The notes below the pieces were generated by a model. That model made no database searches. It was not told where the DNA came from and saw nothing but the letters and a program-made list of their open reading frames with translations. A stretch of 64,000 nucleotides of DNA from Aralia elata (lineage: Eukaryota; Streptophyta; Magnoliopsida; Apiales; Araliaceae): assembly GCA_034770075.1 (NCBI GenBank), contig CM068386.1:41701990-41765989 (forward strand), in the 5' to 3' direction. How positions within the stretch are numbered: position 1 is the first letter of the stretch; every line of letters starts with the position of its first letter. Both the position numbers and the translations under genes were made by a program. Shown here one piece after another: positions 36,556 through 47,122 of the stretch.

Positions 36556-36618
36556 TGCACTCGTTCATCTTCCTTTTTCCCTTATCCTTACCAGAACCTT
36601 CTATACGTTCAGGCTTTG
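36556..36618 (-). other. Conserved Lys-rich segment after splice acceptor (solo LTR copy)
   Basis: On the minus strand, ATTTTCAG is followed by a stretch reading AKPERIEGSGKDKGKRKMN. In this copy it is in frame with an upstream ATG exon (MLEIQGGGRTKGD..., near 39140-39060) if the GTAAGAAC donor is used. The equivalent in element G has no such upstream ATG in frame, so coding is uncertain. Confidence 0.5.
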
Positions 36619-38047
36619 CTGAAAATATTTAATTACAAGCAAGGGTGAGCATTTAATTGCCCAACAAGTAATAACAATTAATAATAACAACATAGACAAG
36701 AATTAAATATTTTCATTAACGTACACTTCAATAACTGAACAATAGTTATGTTGACATCTGAATCATTTCGATTAACAAAATATTTTGAAACGACATACTG
36801 GCTATCATGCTGAGCGGTCGAAAGACCATGAACTTATGTGCCTAACAGTAATTCAACTACAAACCGTCATAACTTACGGACACGATGGGTGATTAGCCCT
36901 TTATGCCTTGCGTTAATCAACACTACGTACAAAAACGACATTTTGCGTTTATCATCACCGCCTTTCGGCGAGGTCGAAATAACCGACTAAATTTTTTTTC
37001 CAAATAAGGGAGGTTCATTCTCATACTTGAGTCCAAACCAAAACAACTCAGCTGGACAACTCTACTTAATCTTAATAACATTTTAAAGATTTATATTTGA
37101 ATCAATAAAATGTATAACATGCGTCTAACCGAAACAAATGGCTTAGACTAGTTTCTGAAACAGTTCAGGTATATTAGAACTTAAACGTATACATTATAGC
37201 AAAGCTTTGAACAATTTATGCATTATAGCATAGCTGAACACTTATACAACCAAAAGAGTTTGTATAAGCCTGAAGTTTACACAATCGATGAACATTACGT
37301 AAACCGAAGCATACATAAGAATTATTCATAAGAATATACATCTACATGCTTAAAACTAACATTCAAATGAAGATTGAATGGAGTTAGAATACTTGCCTTA
37401 GTGGTCTTTAAAACTTTAGTGTTAATCGCCCTTCGAAAGTCCTACACATTCAGTGCACATAGATATACCAATTAGCCACATATAAATGTCCTTCATGGTT
37501 TACACTAAATCTAGGCCATATTTCCAAAGTCTAATGGTTAGAATTCGAAAATATTAGTTAAACATGGCTTGGCGTCACAGCGTTCCGAAGAAACCATCAC
37601 GCCTTGCCCCCGATTACACAACAGCCCTAAAGAGGCTTAATGTCAACCTTGATCCCGACCTTATCTCTAAATTCTTATTGAATGAAAGTTGTAGGTCTAC
37701 TTCTTAGCTTTTCGGATCATCTTGAATCATCCAAATTGGAGTTTGTACGAGAAAGTTATGCCCAATTTACTAAAGGATATCAAAGCTGTCTTGTACAACC
37801 TCTTGACCAGCGCCGCTACTTTTAACCTTAGCGTTGCGGCTTTCAGCCCAGCGCCGCGACTCTGAAAGTCCTGCCTCTGAATTTGAACTAAAGCTCTACT
37901 TAGTCGCTTTATTCGATTTTAACGCACCTATTACACCGCTTCATAACTTCGTCATCCCATATCAGAATGAGTCCGTTATTGAGCCCTTTTTGAGCTCATA
38001 ACACCATCTATAATTTACCCCGGACAGAATAATTTTCCCGGTTTCCT

Positions 38048-38631
38048 AACAAGCCTAGAAATTAGCTCGAAAGTCCCTTAAAGACTCATTTTTCATTAGA
38101 CAACATTTTTAACGTCAAACTTTCAAATTATTGGAACTCCCTCATCTGAAGTCGGATTGAGGTCGTTCTCGAGTCTACGACTCACATTTTTCATAGGCTA
38201 TAAAAGCCCTAACAAATCAAACTATTCCACACAACTTATCTATCCGCTAATTTGGCCCAAAAGTGGTACCAAGTTAGGGTTTTCGTCTTAAGACGTCTTT
38301 TTCGAAAAATTTTGCCATAACTTTGTTATAACGTATTCTAACAACCCTAAAAATTGGCTCGAAAGTCCCTTAAAGACTCATTTTTCATTAAACAACGTTT
38401 TTGACGTCAAACTTTCAAATTACTGGAACTCACTCATCTGAAGTCAGATTGAGCTGGTTCTCGAGTCTACGACTCACATTTTTCATGGGCTATAAAAGCT
38501 CTAACAAATCAAACTATTCCACATAACTTATTTATCCGCTAACTTGGCCCAAAAGTGGTATCGAGTTAGGGTTTTCGTCTTAAGACGTCTTTTTTGGAAA
38601 ATTTTGCTATAGCTTCGTTATGGCGTATTCT
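38048..38631. repeat. Tandem duplication 2 x 292 bp inside solo LTR
   Basis: GCTCGAAAGTCCCTTAAAGA recurs at 38065 and 38357, and the match continues for the full period with scattered differences. Each copy holds the 12-bp palindrome CGTCTTAAGACG (38284 and 38576) and GGCTATAAAAG on the plus strand (near 38197 and 38489). It looks like a duplicated promoter/enhancer module. Confidence 0.9.
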
Positions 38632-40196
38632 TCCTTCGTTCCACTTGGAACTTTCTCATAACTTCCTTAACTAAACTTCCCTCCTCCCAGAGTATCTAAA
38701 AATATCAAATTTAGATATTTGTACCCTGTCGAAGTAAGGAACCATAGCATATATGTTTGGAATAGATTCCATTTTCACAAAAAAAATAACAAACAATTAT
38801 TATAAGTTTAATATTAAGTCTTCTGTGGGGTTCGTTTTCCATCTTCATGCATAGGCTTATGATTTTAGTTATTCGTTCACTTTCATGGCATTTACCGGTA
38901 GTTTTTTCAAGGTTATCAACCATCACAACTACCTTATCTCTCCAAGATCCTTCAATGATCTCCACATAAACAATATCCACCAACAAAGCACTTCCTAACA
39001 TACTAGAAAGCGTTTAAAAGAAAGAGACGAAGTAGATGAGTTTTAGGGTTCTTGTTCTTACCTTTTTGTTCTTTGTTTCTTCTTCCAACTTGGCGATCAA
39101 AGCTTTGATCCCCCTTGGTTCTTCCTCCTCCTTGAATCTCTAACATTCTCTTAGAACTGATAAGATCTTGATCTTGATCTTTCTCTTGCTCTCTCTTTTC
39201 TCTCTAGCTCTTGAAAATGGAAATGAAGATGAAATGGCTAAGTGTAGTATAGTTAATCACCTCATCTCCCACCAACTAACCTAACCATGCAAGATTAGGC
39301 TAACTTATGCAAGGTTAAGGAACCAAATGATTGATAAGGCTTTGTTTGGCTAATTAGAATAAATTGCAAGGGAACCAAGCATTTAGTGCTTGTCTAGATA
39401 AGGTGAGTCATGCCAATGACTCACTATTTGGTCCTCTCCTTCTCCAAGTGGCTGGCCATTATGGCCCTTTTTACCCCTCATTTGGTCTATATTTGCTTTA
39501 TGCTTTAATTTGCATTTCATTTGGTTTTCATCTCATCCTTACTTAGGCCTTAAGTCTCTAGGGTTTAACTCTAGAGCTCAAGCCTTGGCTTAACCCTAGC
39601 CAAGCCATCACCAATCCTTGGCTCAACCCTAGCCAAGCCATCCTGAAGCCTAGCCGAGCCATTTTAAACCCTAAGCTTAACTCAGTTCGGTTACTTCGAA
39701 ACTTAGTTTTGATTTTTAGTTTCTTTCTAGTTAGCTATTATAACTATTTTGGTTGGCAAAAGGTCCATTTTGCCCTTTCATATAATCGATTAGGGTTTAC
39801 ATTTCTGAAATCGTTCGGTTACCCGATTTCTTTCTAGTTAGATTTCCTATCCCATTCCACATGCGAAAACCTCGAAATTTCTTTCGTCAACTTTATTGGA
39901 GATTACGTCTCTCGTCCTCAAATAAACGATATCTCGTGATTCGAAAATTTGAAAATTCAAAAAAACAAAAAAGGCATTTTTTGCGTTTTATGAATAATGT
40001 TTTAGCATTTTTCTCGGAAAATTTTTATTTCGTCTATGAAACCGCAACACTTATAAATAATCATATATCACGTACTTTAGGTCAATAATCGACCTTAAAT
40101 CACATAAAACACAATATCATTCATTAAAATCTCATTTTATTCAATAATACTCGGAAACCCTAATTACAAGGATCCGAAATATTTACAATTGTTACA

Positions 40197-40230
40197 TTTC
40201 CTCCCTGTCCATAACTTATATAGAGTCTAA
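40197..40230 (-). pseudogene. Copia B continuation, 34 bp
   Basis: TTTCCTCCCTGTCCATAACT and the following bases align with copia A at about 2440-2473. This proves that the sequence left of the solo LTR continues here before the CACTA end truncates it. Confidence 0.85.
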
Positions 40231-40513
40231 CACTACAAGAAAAAGTCTCAATTCCGACGGAATATTCCATCGAAAATAGGCTTATTCCGTCAGAATAAGT
40301 CTATTTCCGACAGAATAATCCGTCAATAATTCAGTCGGATATATAGGCGTCGAGATTTAGTCCGTCGAAAATTCGGTCGAAAATAAAAAAAATCGACGGA
40401 ATAATTTTGACTACTTTTCCGTCGGACTTAGCATATTTTTGACTAACTTTTTCGTCAGAGATATGCGTCGATTTTAATCTAGATTAATTCCGACGAAAAT
40501 TTCTGTCAGAAAT
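40231..40513 (+). mobile_element. Second orphan CACTA end, about 283 bp
   Basis: CACTACAAGAAAAAG followed by CCGACGGAATATTCC and many CGACGGAAT or ATTCCGTCAG subterminal repeats. It is the same family and orientation as the end at 23692. It stops abruptly where gypsy F sequence begins, and no right terminus is visible. Confidence 0.85.
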
Positions 40514-41181
40514 TGATGCATAGGGAGCCATCTCCATTGATCACTGTTGTGGGTCAGGAGCATGAGCCTGAGTTTGATTCAGAGGAGGACTCTGAGGATG
40601 TTGAGAGAGAGGCTGGGGAGGATGATGAGGATCCCGAGGAGGTACCCGTTACCTCTGTCGATGTTGAGATGTACGATGCATTTTATGATCGTACCATAGA
40701 GTTGCAGGATAGAGTCAGAGACTTGGAGGGACTGGCAAATAGACGCCAGACTCTTATAGACCAGAAGAATAAGAAAATTGAGGATCTTGATATACGTCTT
40801 GGAGACGTAGAATAGAAGTTAGTTCAGGCAGAAAGTCAAAAGGAAGACTTGTTAGCTGAGAATGAGAGGATGAAACTTGAGATTCAGAAATTAAAGGATG
40901 ACCTGAGTGAGGAGTCAGCGGAACGTGCGAGAGCAAAGGATGCTTGGATGAATACCGCTCGACGTGTAGAAATTTCTGAAGAAGGCAAACGGGTAAAGAA
41001 GGATAAGATTGACGAGACAGACTATACTTTTCAGACAACGATTGATAGGGCCCAGGATCGAGTTCTCCGCTATCCAATTCAGTTCGAGGACTTGCCATGG
41101 TACATGTTGGATCACAGGACGATGTTCCGTATCATGGAGGAAGAACGCAGGGAGGCGGTTCGACGCCTTAGTAGGCCGTGA
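40514..41181 (+). pseudogene. Gypsy F leader ORF (acidic coiled-coil protein)
   Basis: About 220 codons lying before gag. The first residues are lost at the CACTA junction. An acidic block follows (EFDSEEDSEDVEREAGEDDE, near 40570-40630). Then comes a coiled coil with MYDAFYDRTIELQDRVRDLE, continuing past a TAG at 40813 into LLAENERMKLEIQKLKDDLS. A C-terminal module ends in RIMEEERREAVRRLSRP. Elements E, G and I have the same order. Apart from the one stop, a likely CAG-to-TAG change, the frame is open. The function is unknown. The protein has no zinc knuckle, protease or RT feature and is separated from gag by 300 bp, so it is an additional ORF and not a gag domain. Confidence 0.8.
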
Positions 41182-41480
41182 TAGGAGACGTATTAAAATA
41201 TATGTGTAAATATTTATGGTAGTTAGTGATGTAAATTCCAGCGTGATTATACACAATGGAATATGACTATTTAATCCTGGAGATTGTTCGATCTCGGGAT
41301 AGTTGATGTAAATAGCAGTGATGCAATCTTTCTATGTTTAAGACTTTTGAATAAATGAAATATTAAAGTTTATTTGAAATGTGTTATATGTTAAATGTTT
41401 AACCTGAATTGTTTGAGTTAAGTATTGAACACTTAAGAAATTGAGTGATGATCTAATAAGCGCATATTCTTGAACAGAAA

Positions 41481-42556
41481 ATGCCGCCGAGACGCCAACC
41501 ACGTCAACAAGCTCAGGAGAGCTCTACCAATAACAACAACGATGCCAATGCTAATCTTGTATAGAAGTTGGTGAACCTTTTGGCTGGAGAACTTGCGAAT
41601 CAGCCGCAAGCTCCACTAGTGATGTTATTTAAAGATTTCAAAGCGGTAGGACCGCCAGAATTTAGTGGTTCCCTGAACCCGATCGAAACCCAAACCTGGG
41701 TAATGGAAATGGAGAAAGTATTTGACGTTGCTAGGGTTAGTGATGACCAAAAGACTGCCTTTGCAACGTCCATGGTTAAGTCAAAAGCCAGCTATTGGTG
41801 GCAAGCGAATAAGATTCGAGGAGGTCAGGGTGTAATCGCATGGGATAGATTTAAGGAGATGTTCTTTGAGATATATTTTTCGACAAGCTCGCGAAATCAG
41901 ATGGAGATTCAATTCCTGGAGCTGAAACAAGGTACCATGTCTGTACCGGAGTACTCTGCAAAATTTAACGAGTTGGCTAGGTTCGCAACCTACCAGGTGA
42001 ATACATATGAGAGGAAGGCGAGGAGATTCGAACAGGGATTGAAGCCGTAGTTGTACAGCAAGGTGTCAATGTTCCAATTGAACACTTTTGTCGGAGTTTT
42101 GGAAAAGGCAATTATCGCAGAAGGGGGGAGCGATGCTCTGACTAAGTATAACCAGGAGCAGAAGAAGAAGAAGGGTGAAAATGAGAATAACAAAGCAAGT
42201 GGTAGTTATAGTGGTGGTCACAATCAGAAGAGGAAATGGAATGACGGTGGATCTGCTGGAAATCAACAGGGAGGTCAAAAGAAGAAGGTGGAAGTGTGTG
42301 TTACATGCGGGAAGAATCATGTGGAAATTTTCCTGAAGGGGAAGAGGGTGTGCTACAATTGCGGTCAGGAGGGCCACAGAGCACCGAATTGTCCGAATCC
42401 AAAGAAGGGTGCTTGTTTCACTTACGGATCAAAGGATTATCTGGCTAGGGATTGCCCTAAGAAGGTAACAAGAGGAGCAGGAATAGGAGGGAATAAGGGA
42501 AACAGTGGTGGTAGCACGTTGACCATAACCGGATCTGCATCAACAAACCGACCTAC
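41481..42556 (+). pseudogene. Gypsy F gag
   Basis: Starts MPPRRQPRQQAQESS right after an AACAG acceptor-like site. The Retrotrans_gag region has KDFKAVGPPEFSGSLNPIE, MVKSKASYWW and FLELKQGTMSVPEYSAKFNE. The first zinc knuckle CYNCGQEGHRAPNC is intact; the second (CFTYGSKDYLARDC) has lost a cysteine and the histidine. Stops lie at 41562 (TAG) and 42048 (TAG for Trp of KPWLY). It ends at TNRPTDE, where the LTR of element C begins, before the protease. Confidence 0.9.
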
Positions 42557-44639
42557 TGATGAGTGTGTTTTATATACACAAATTAGGTGCTTTTGAGCTT
42601 GATAATTTGTAAATCCCAAGTCATTTCGGTTGGTTTTATGTGTTTTTATCTTATTGTTATGTAATGTAGTTTTGTATTGGTTTTATATGTTTTTGTATGC
42701 TTTTATGTGTTTTTCATGTTGTTTTGTAAGAATTGAAATAAAAGCTCATTGGAATCAATACCCATAACTTGCTTTTCGGTATTGTAGCTGCTTGTTTCCC
42801 AATTTCACCCATGATCCAATCCTAATCTCTCAAAACTCAAAGAACAAAAGTTGTAGATATTTGTCTTAGCTTTCCATAACATCTTGAAGCATCCAATTTG
42901 AAGTTTGTATGAGAGAGTTATGACCATTTTACCATCGGATTTGGCATGAATTTTACACAGCAGTTGCTTCGGGCTCGATTTGAGACTTCCTCCGGCCCTT
43001 ATCTCGTCATGCTCCAGTTATGAGAGTTGTATAGCTCTTTCTTAGCTTTCTATAGCCTATTTACATGCCTAAATCCAAGTTCGGATGAAGAAGTTATGGC
43101 CATTTTACCAACAGAGGTAAAAGCTGAGTCGGGTGATAGCAGCTTTGGCGCGGGCGCGCGGAATTGGATGCGGGCGCGCGGCGCCTGGCACCAGGCAGCC
43201 AGCGTGCGTGCGCGTGGCGTGGGCGTGCTGTGGGCGTGCGGCATGGCCAGGGGGCTTGGCGCGGGCGCGGCGGGCAGCGTGCGGGCGCGCCCGGGCGTGC
43301 TGAGTGCGATCTTTTGAGCTCCTAGTGCGATTCCAGCTCACTTTTTGACCCAAAATCTGATGTTTGGCTAGGGTTTTTCATGGATGCACTATACAATATC
43401 TCATTGGGGCTTCATATTTCATATCTAGGGATTGGGAGGCCACACTAAAACATCAATTTGAGAGCAAAAGTGCTGCAATACAAGGAAAAACTCAGCACAA
43501 GCCAAAGAACCAAGAAGGAAAGGATTGTCAAGGCATATCTAGACCTTGGAAGGCTACACATACTTCATCAAGAAGAGCTTGAGGGCTGCATTTCAAGGAA
43601 ATTCCAACAACAAGCTAAGGAGCAAAAAGAGAAACGAATGCCAAATGAAGAGGAAAAGCTAGAGATTGTCATCAACCAAGCAAGCAACACATGATTATCT
43701 TCTAAATGGGTTTTATCATCTCTTGCTTTCCTTTGAATTTGTATTGCTATTTCATGATGTACACCATGTGTTTGATATTTTGCTTAGCTACCATGAACTA
43801 GAGCTTATTGTAAGATTTCAATGGAACCCAACACATAGTTTGAATTGACTTCTCTCTCTTTGTTATTAATTACTCATTTGTGAATTGTATGTCATAATTT
43901 ATGCTTCATATATTAATTGCCTAGCTAGTAATTACCGTGGGAACCTATATGAACTTGACGAACGGATTATAGTGTTTAGACCTTGTTATGATATCATGCG
44001 AGAGTTAAAGATTGTTGTGGGTAATTAATTGAGATTTAGTGACGTGTGTATTGTTGATTATCCTGAATAATAGGTAACTTGATAGTATTTAGGATAGACC
44101 TATACCTAGATACCATGTGCAACCAATGGAGAATCTATTCTTAATGACTTCTTATGTGAAAGTTGGTAATTGAAAGGACGTTTAATGAGATTTAGTGACA
44201 CGTATCTTGTTATTGTTCTTGAAATTGGTCTCTTGATAGTGTGTAGGATAGACATATACCTACATGCCGCATTAGGAAGATTCGAAATTGACCATCGACA
44301 GAGGCTTATAAGTAGCTTTGATTTCTCGGTTGACATTTCTATGTTGTTAATTAGTTCAAATGAGAGAGTTAGGATATTCAAATGAAGTGTTGGGGGAAAT
44401 TGCAATCTTAGACTTGTTAATATTAGATTTCGTTATCTTAATGCTTTTCATATCTCTTAATTATTACAAACAACAAAAACTCAAATTATCATTTGTCTAA
44501 ATAAAATCGAGACGATATATAGTTGGTACTTGGGATACACTAGAACAATTCCCTGTGGGTTCGACAACTCTCTTATCACTTTATTACTTGTTGACCGCGT
44601 ATACTTGCGCGTATTTTTCGGTTGTTAAATCGACCAACA
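42557..44639 (+). mobile_element. Element C first LTR, 2083 bp
   Basis: TGATGAGTGTGTTTT...AATCGACCAACA, followed by a tRNA-Asp primer binding site. The second copy at 47123-49205 has exactly the same length. I count about two dozen differences in the first 550 bp and fewer after that, many at CG sites. A GC-rich island (43140-43310) with GCGCGGGCGCGCGG twice lies in otherwise AT-rich sequence. The last 150 bp resemble the end of the H LTR (TTCGACA...ACTTTATTACTTG). Confidence 0.93.
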
Positions 44640-44645
44640 AGTTTT

Positions 44646-44663
44646 TGGCGCCGTTGCCGGGGA
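44646..44663 (+). promoter_or_regulatory. Primer binding site of element C (tRNA-Asp)
   Basis: TGGCGCCGTTGCCGGGGA, the site typical of Athila-type elements and complementary to the 3' end of tRNA-Asp. It lies six bases after the LTR end. Confidence 0.9.
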
Positions 44664-44770
44664 ATTGTTCTTCTAGTGTTTTTCCATTATTAATGACAAT
44701 CGATTTGGTCTTAATTTAGACTTGTAAATAATTTTCTTATTATTATTTTGTTTTGATTTTGTTTTCAGTA

Positions 44771-45840
44771 ATGGATGAGCATAACTATCAATGGGATTAT
44801 GAGGAGACGATGCAACCAAGTTCGTCAAAACTTCTTGAGCAGTTGCAAGAACATGTTGCAACGCTTTCAAGGGCTGTTGACACTCTTAAGGGCCAGTCCA
44901 CTCAAAATGCCTACAGTCAGAATCAAGCTAACTACTACCCAAACTACTATCAGTCGGGTTGGCATGATTGTCCAAGCTTTTCATGGGACAACAATCAAGA
45001 TCAATGCTATGATCCAAGTCTCTCATACCATTCAGAATTTTCATTCCAACCTCCACCATACTATGGGGATACATCTAATTTGGAGGAGATTCTTCCCATG
45101 TACATTGAGCAACTAAATTCATTACGGAACCTCGAGAATCTAACGGCACAAATCGTGGATGCTATCGTTATTCACCCGCAAAGCACCTTACCTTGTATTA
45201 CACAGATTAACCCATAGAGGAAGGTAAAGAGCAATATATGGTGAATTCGCATAGATATGACGGAGAGGAAAGAACGAGGGAGGAGCTCATGGCATTGTAC
45301 ATATCTCATATCTCTCAAAATGAGGATAGGATGGCAAATATACAAGCTTCAGTGCAGAGCATCATGAACTATGTTGCCAATTCTTACAATGTTCACCCGC
45401 AAAGCACCTTACCTAGCGATACAGAGATCAACCCCATAGAGGAAGGTGAAGAGGAGTGCTTGATGGATGATCAAGGAAATGGCGCGGAGTCGTACGAAGC
45501 TATTAGTGAAAATTTTGAGAGTGTACATCCTATTGTGGATGATGATTCTGAGGTTGATGAGACGAGGAGCATGAATGGGAATTATGAAAAGGAAATTGAA
45601 GATCAAGAAGTCACATTCAAGGTTTTCAAAGCCATCGAACACCCATTGGTTCATGAAGAATATCTTCATGTGGATATTGACAAAAGTGCAATGATGGATA
45701 AAGCGGATGATGAAAGCTTCTTCTTGCCATCGGATGATACAAAGTTTGAGGGTCGCCAATCTGGCATGCATGCCATACAAATCAAAGAAATAACATCGAG
45801 GCGGCATGCTATGGTCAATTTTGCGATTGAGCCGGATTGA
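44771..45840 (+). pseudogene. Element C gag-derived ORF with one frameshift
   Basis: MDEHNYQWDYEETMQPSSS opens a frame with a heptad-like region (LLEQLQEHVATLSRAVDTL) and a Tyr/Pro/Ser-rich stretch (YYPNYYQSGWHDCPSFSW) resembling the linker region of Athila gag. It ends at 45217 because copy one has one C fewer than copy two near 45210. The second part (45238-45840) contains an internal repeat of HPQSTLP..T.INPIEEGEE, 75 codons apart. It then reads EVTFKVFKAIEHPLVHEEYL, matching the end of the H protease frame (63120-63180), and stops just before a conserved hairpin. There is no catalytic motif. It might have served as a packaging protein or may be decaying. Confidence 0.8.
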
Positions 45841-45853
45841 TGGGAAATAAAGG

Positions 45854-45900
45854 AGTCGGGCTAACGACTTTAAACCAAGCGCTTCCTGGGAGGCAACCGA
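45854..45900 (+). other. Conserved 3' motif with hairpin (element C copy)
   Basis: AGTCG-GGCTAA-CGACT forms a perfect 5-bp stem (45854-45869). It is followed by AAACCAAGCGCTT and CTGGGAGGCAACC. The same order is present in element H at 63304-63350 with a one-base loop change. In Athila-type elements this motif normally follows integrase. Confidence 0.8.
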
Positions 45901-47107
45901 AGTTTACTGTTTTGTTTTTATTTTTGTTTGATTGCATTTTAGTGGTTTAATTGCATTTTAAATTCTTTAGTAATTTGCTTTCAGGTACGCTCCCAACTTA
46001 AAAGTATTGAAAAATGATATCAATGACGCTTGACACGGTTTCAGGGAAGTCTTCTATTTTAATTTTTCCTATATCAGACATTGAGGACAATGTCAAGTTT
46101 AAGTTTGGGGGTAATATTTCATATTTGTGTGTTTTTAATTTAGTTTTTGTGTGATTTAAGTATGTTTTTCTTTTTATTCAAAAAAAAAAAAATTTATTTT
46201 TAGGATGTGTCCCTTGAGCATTGTTTTAATTTGATTTGAACCATAATCCATGGTCTATGATAATGGCTTGTTTGAAGAGAATCTAACTCATGAGACGTAG
46301 ACAATTGTTGCTTAATCTTTGTGCTTATCGTTCATTAGTTATTATTTTGCTTATGCGTCCTTTCACTTTTATGCACTTACCCATGAGTATTAAACTAGTT
46401 GTATGCTTAGTGAAGGCTTTTATAACCGAATGCTTGTGAAAAATATCTACAAACTCTAGAACTCGTTTAAACATCACTCGAAGAAAGGTGTCTAAATTTG
46501 TTATGCTTGAATTGATGGTCATGTGGTGAGTTGAGATGGAGCGTAAAACGCACTCACTCATGGACACATGCGTAGGAGAGATAGAGCGTAAAACGCACTC
46601 TCTTATAATTGGGATTAAAGAAAGAAAATTGTTGTATTGCAAATCTTGCAGGGGGTTGAGATAGAGCGTAAAACGCACTCGCCCATATGAGCGCGCTTAA
46701 GGTTGAGATGGAGCATAAAATGCACTCACCTAGAGCCTTTGGTTCTCAAAATTTTTGAAAATTGTGATTTGTATACCTTTGTATTGAGCGATGTGTTAAG
46801 CATGTTGTTTTGAAGTTTATTTGATTATTTCATAAGGTAATGTGGTTGCATAGTTTCATCCGAGCTTGATTGGTTTAGTGCTATTGGGTACTCACACACA
46901 CACACATACGGAAGGGGCCTTAAGTAAAATATGACTAGCTAACTGAAATTTTAGACGTGCAACTCTTTGTTTGTTCTCTTGAGTTCCAAGTGTTGATGCC
47001 TTTGAGACCATTGTCGGCTTATTAATTCATTGCTCAAGTTAGGTTGTATTACAAGAGTTTGAAGTATGTAGTTTAGGTTTGTTTTGCTTGAGGACAAACA
47101 AAGATTT
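45901..47107 (+). other. Element C 3' untranslated region with GAGCG hairpins
   Basis: No coding region. Four copies of TTGAGAT-type words followed by GAGCGTAAAACGCACTC start at 46539, 46584, 46664 and 46711; the last is GAGCATAAAATGCACTC. Each can form a short hairpin with a TAAAA loop and one bulged A. A short (AC)n run lies near 46893-46907, and the phrase AAGTTTGGGGGTA occurs at about 46098 and again as the polypurine tract at 47108. Confidence 0.75.
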
Positions 47108-47122
47108 AAGTTTGGGGGTATT
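47108..47122 (+). promoter_or_regulatory. Polypurine tract of element C
   Basis: AAGTTTGGGGGTATT directly before the second LTR, the usual form in Athila-type elements, priming plus-strand DNA. Confidence 0.85.

Larger units (their letters stand above)
36329..40196 (-). mobile_element. Solo gypsy LTR (Tekay/Del-like), 3868 bp
   Basis: Starts TGTGATGCCCCCAAATTCGG and ends TTACAATTGTTACA. It is flanked by a perfect 5-bp duplication TTTCC (36324-36328 and 40197-40201). Copia sequence continues on both sides and matches copia A around 2433-2470 without interruption, so it is a clean solo LTR. In element sense it has a GA-rich zone (near 39190), a strong splice donor AAAAAG/GTAAGAAC (near 39058) and an acceptor TTTTCAG at 36619, so its transcript was probably spliced inside the LTR. 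A 292-bp tandem duplication lies near its middle. Confidence 0.95.
44640..47122 (+). mobile_element. Element C internal region, non-autonomous, 2483 bp
   Basis: From primer binding site to polypurine tract it has room for only one gag-derived ORF. RT, RNase H and integrase are absent. The flanking sequences, primer binding site and protein remnants tie it to Athila-type Ty3/gypsy elements, so it is a large deletion derivative that would need proteins from an autonomous relative. Confidence 0.85.

Noticed and set aside
38190..38500. TATA boxes of a host gene (CTATAAAAG twice)
   Set aside because: They lie in a tandem duplication inside a solo LTR, and no coding region follows on the plus strand.
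43050..43353. Open frames on both strands in the GC-rich part of the element C LTR (also 47601-47919)
   Set aside because: Low-complexity Ala/Arg/Gly-rich translations caused by GCGCGGGC repeats. They are present in all frames and lie in a noncoding LTR.
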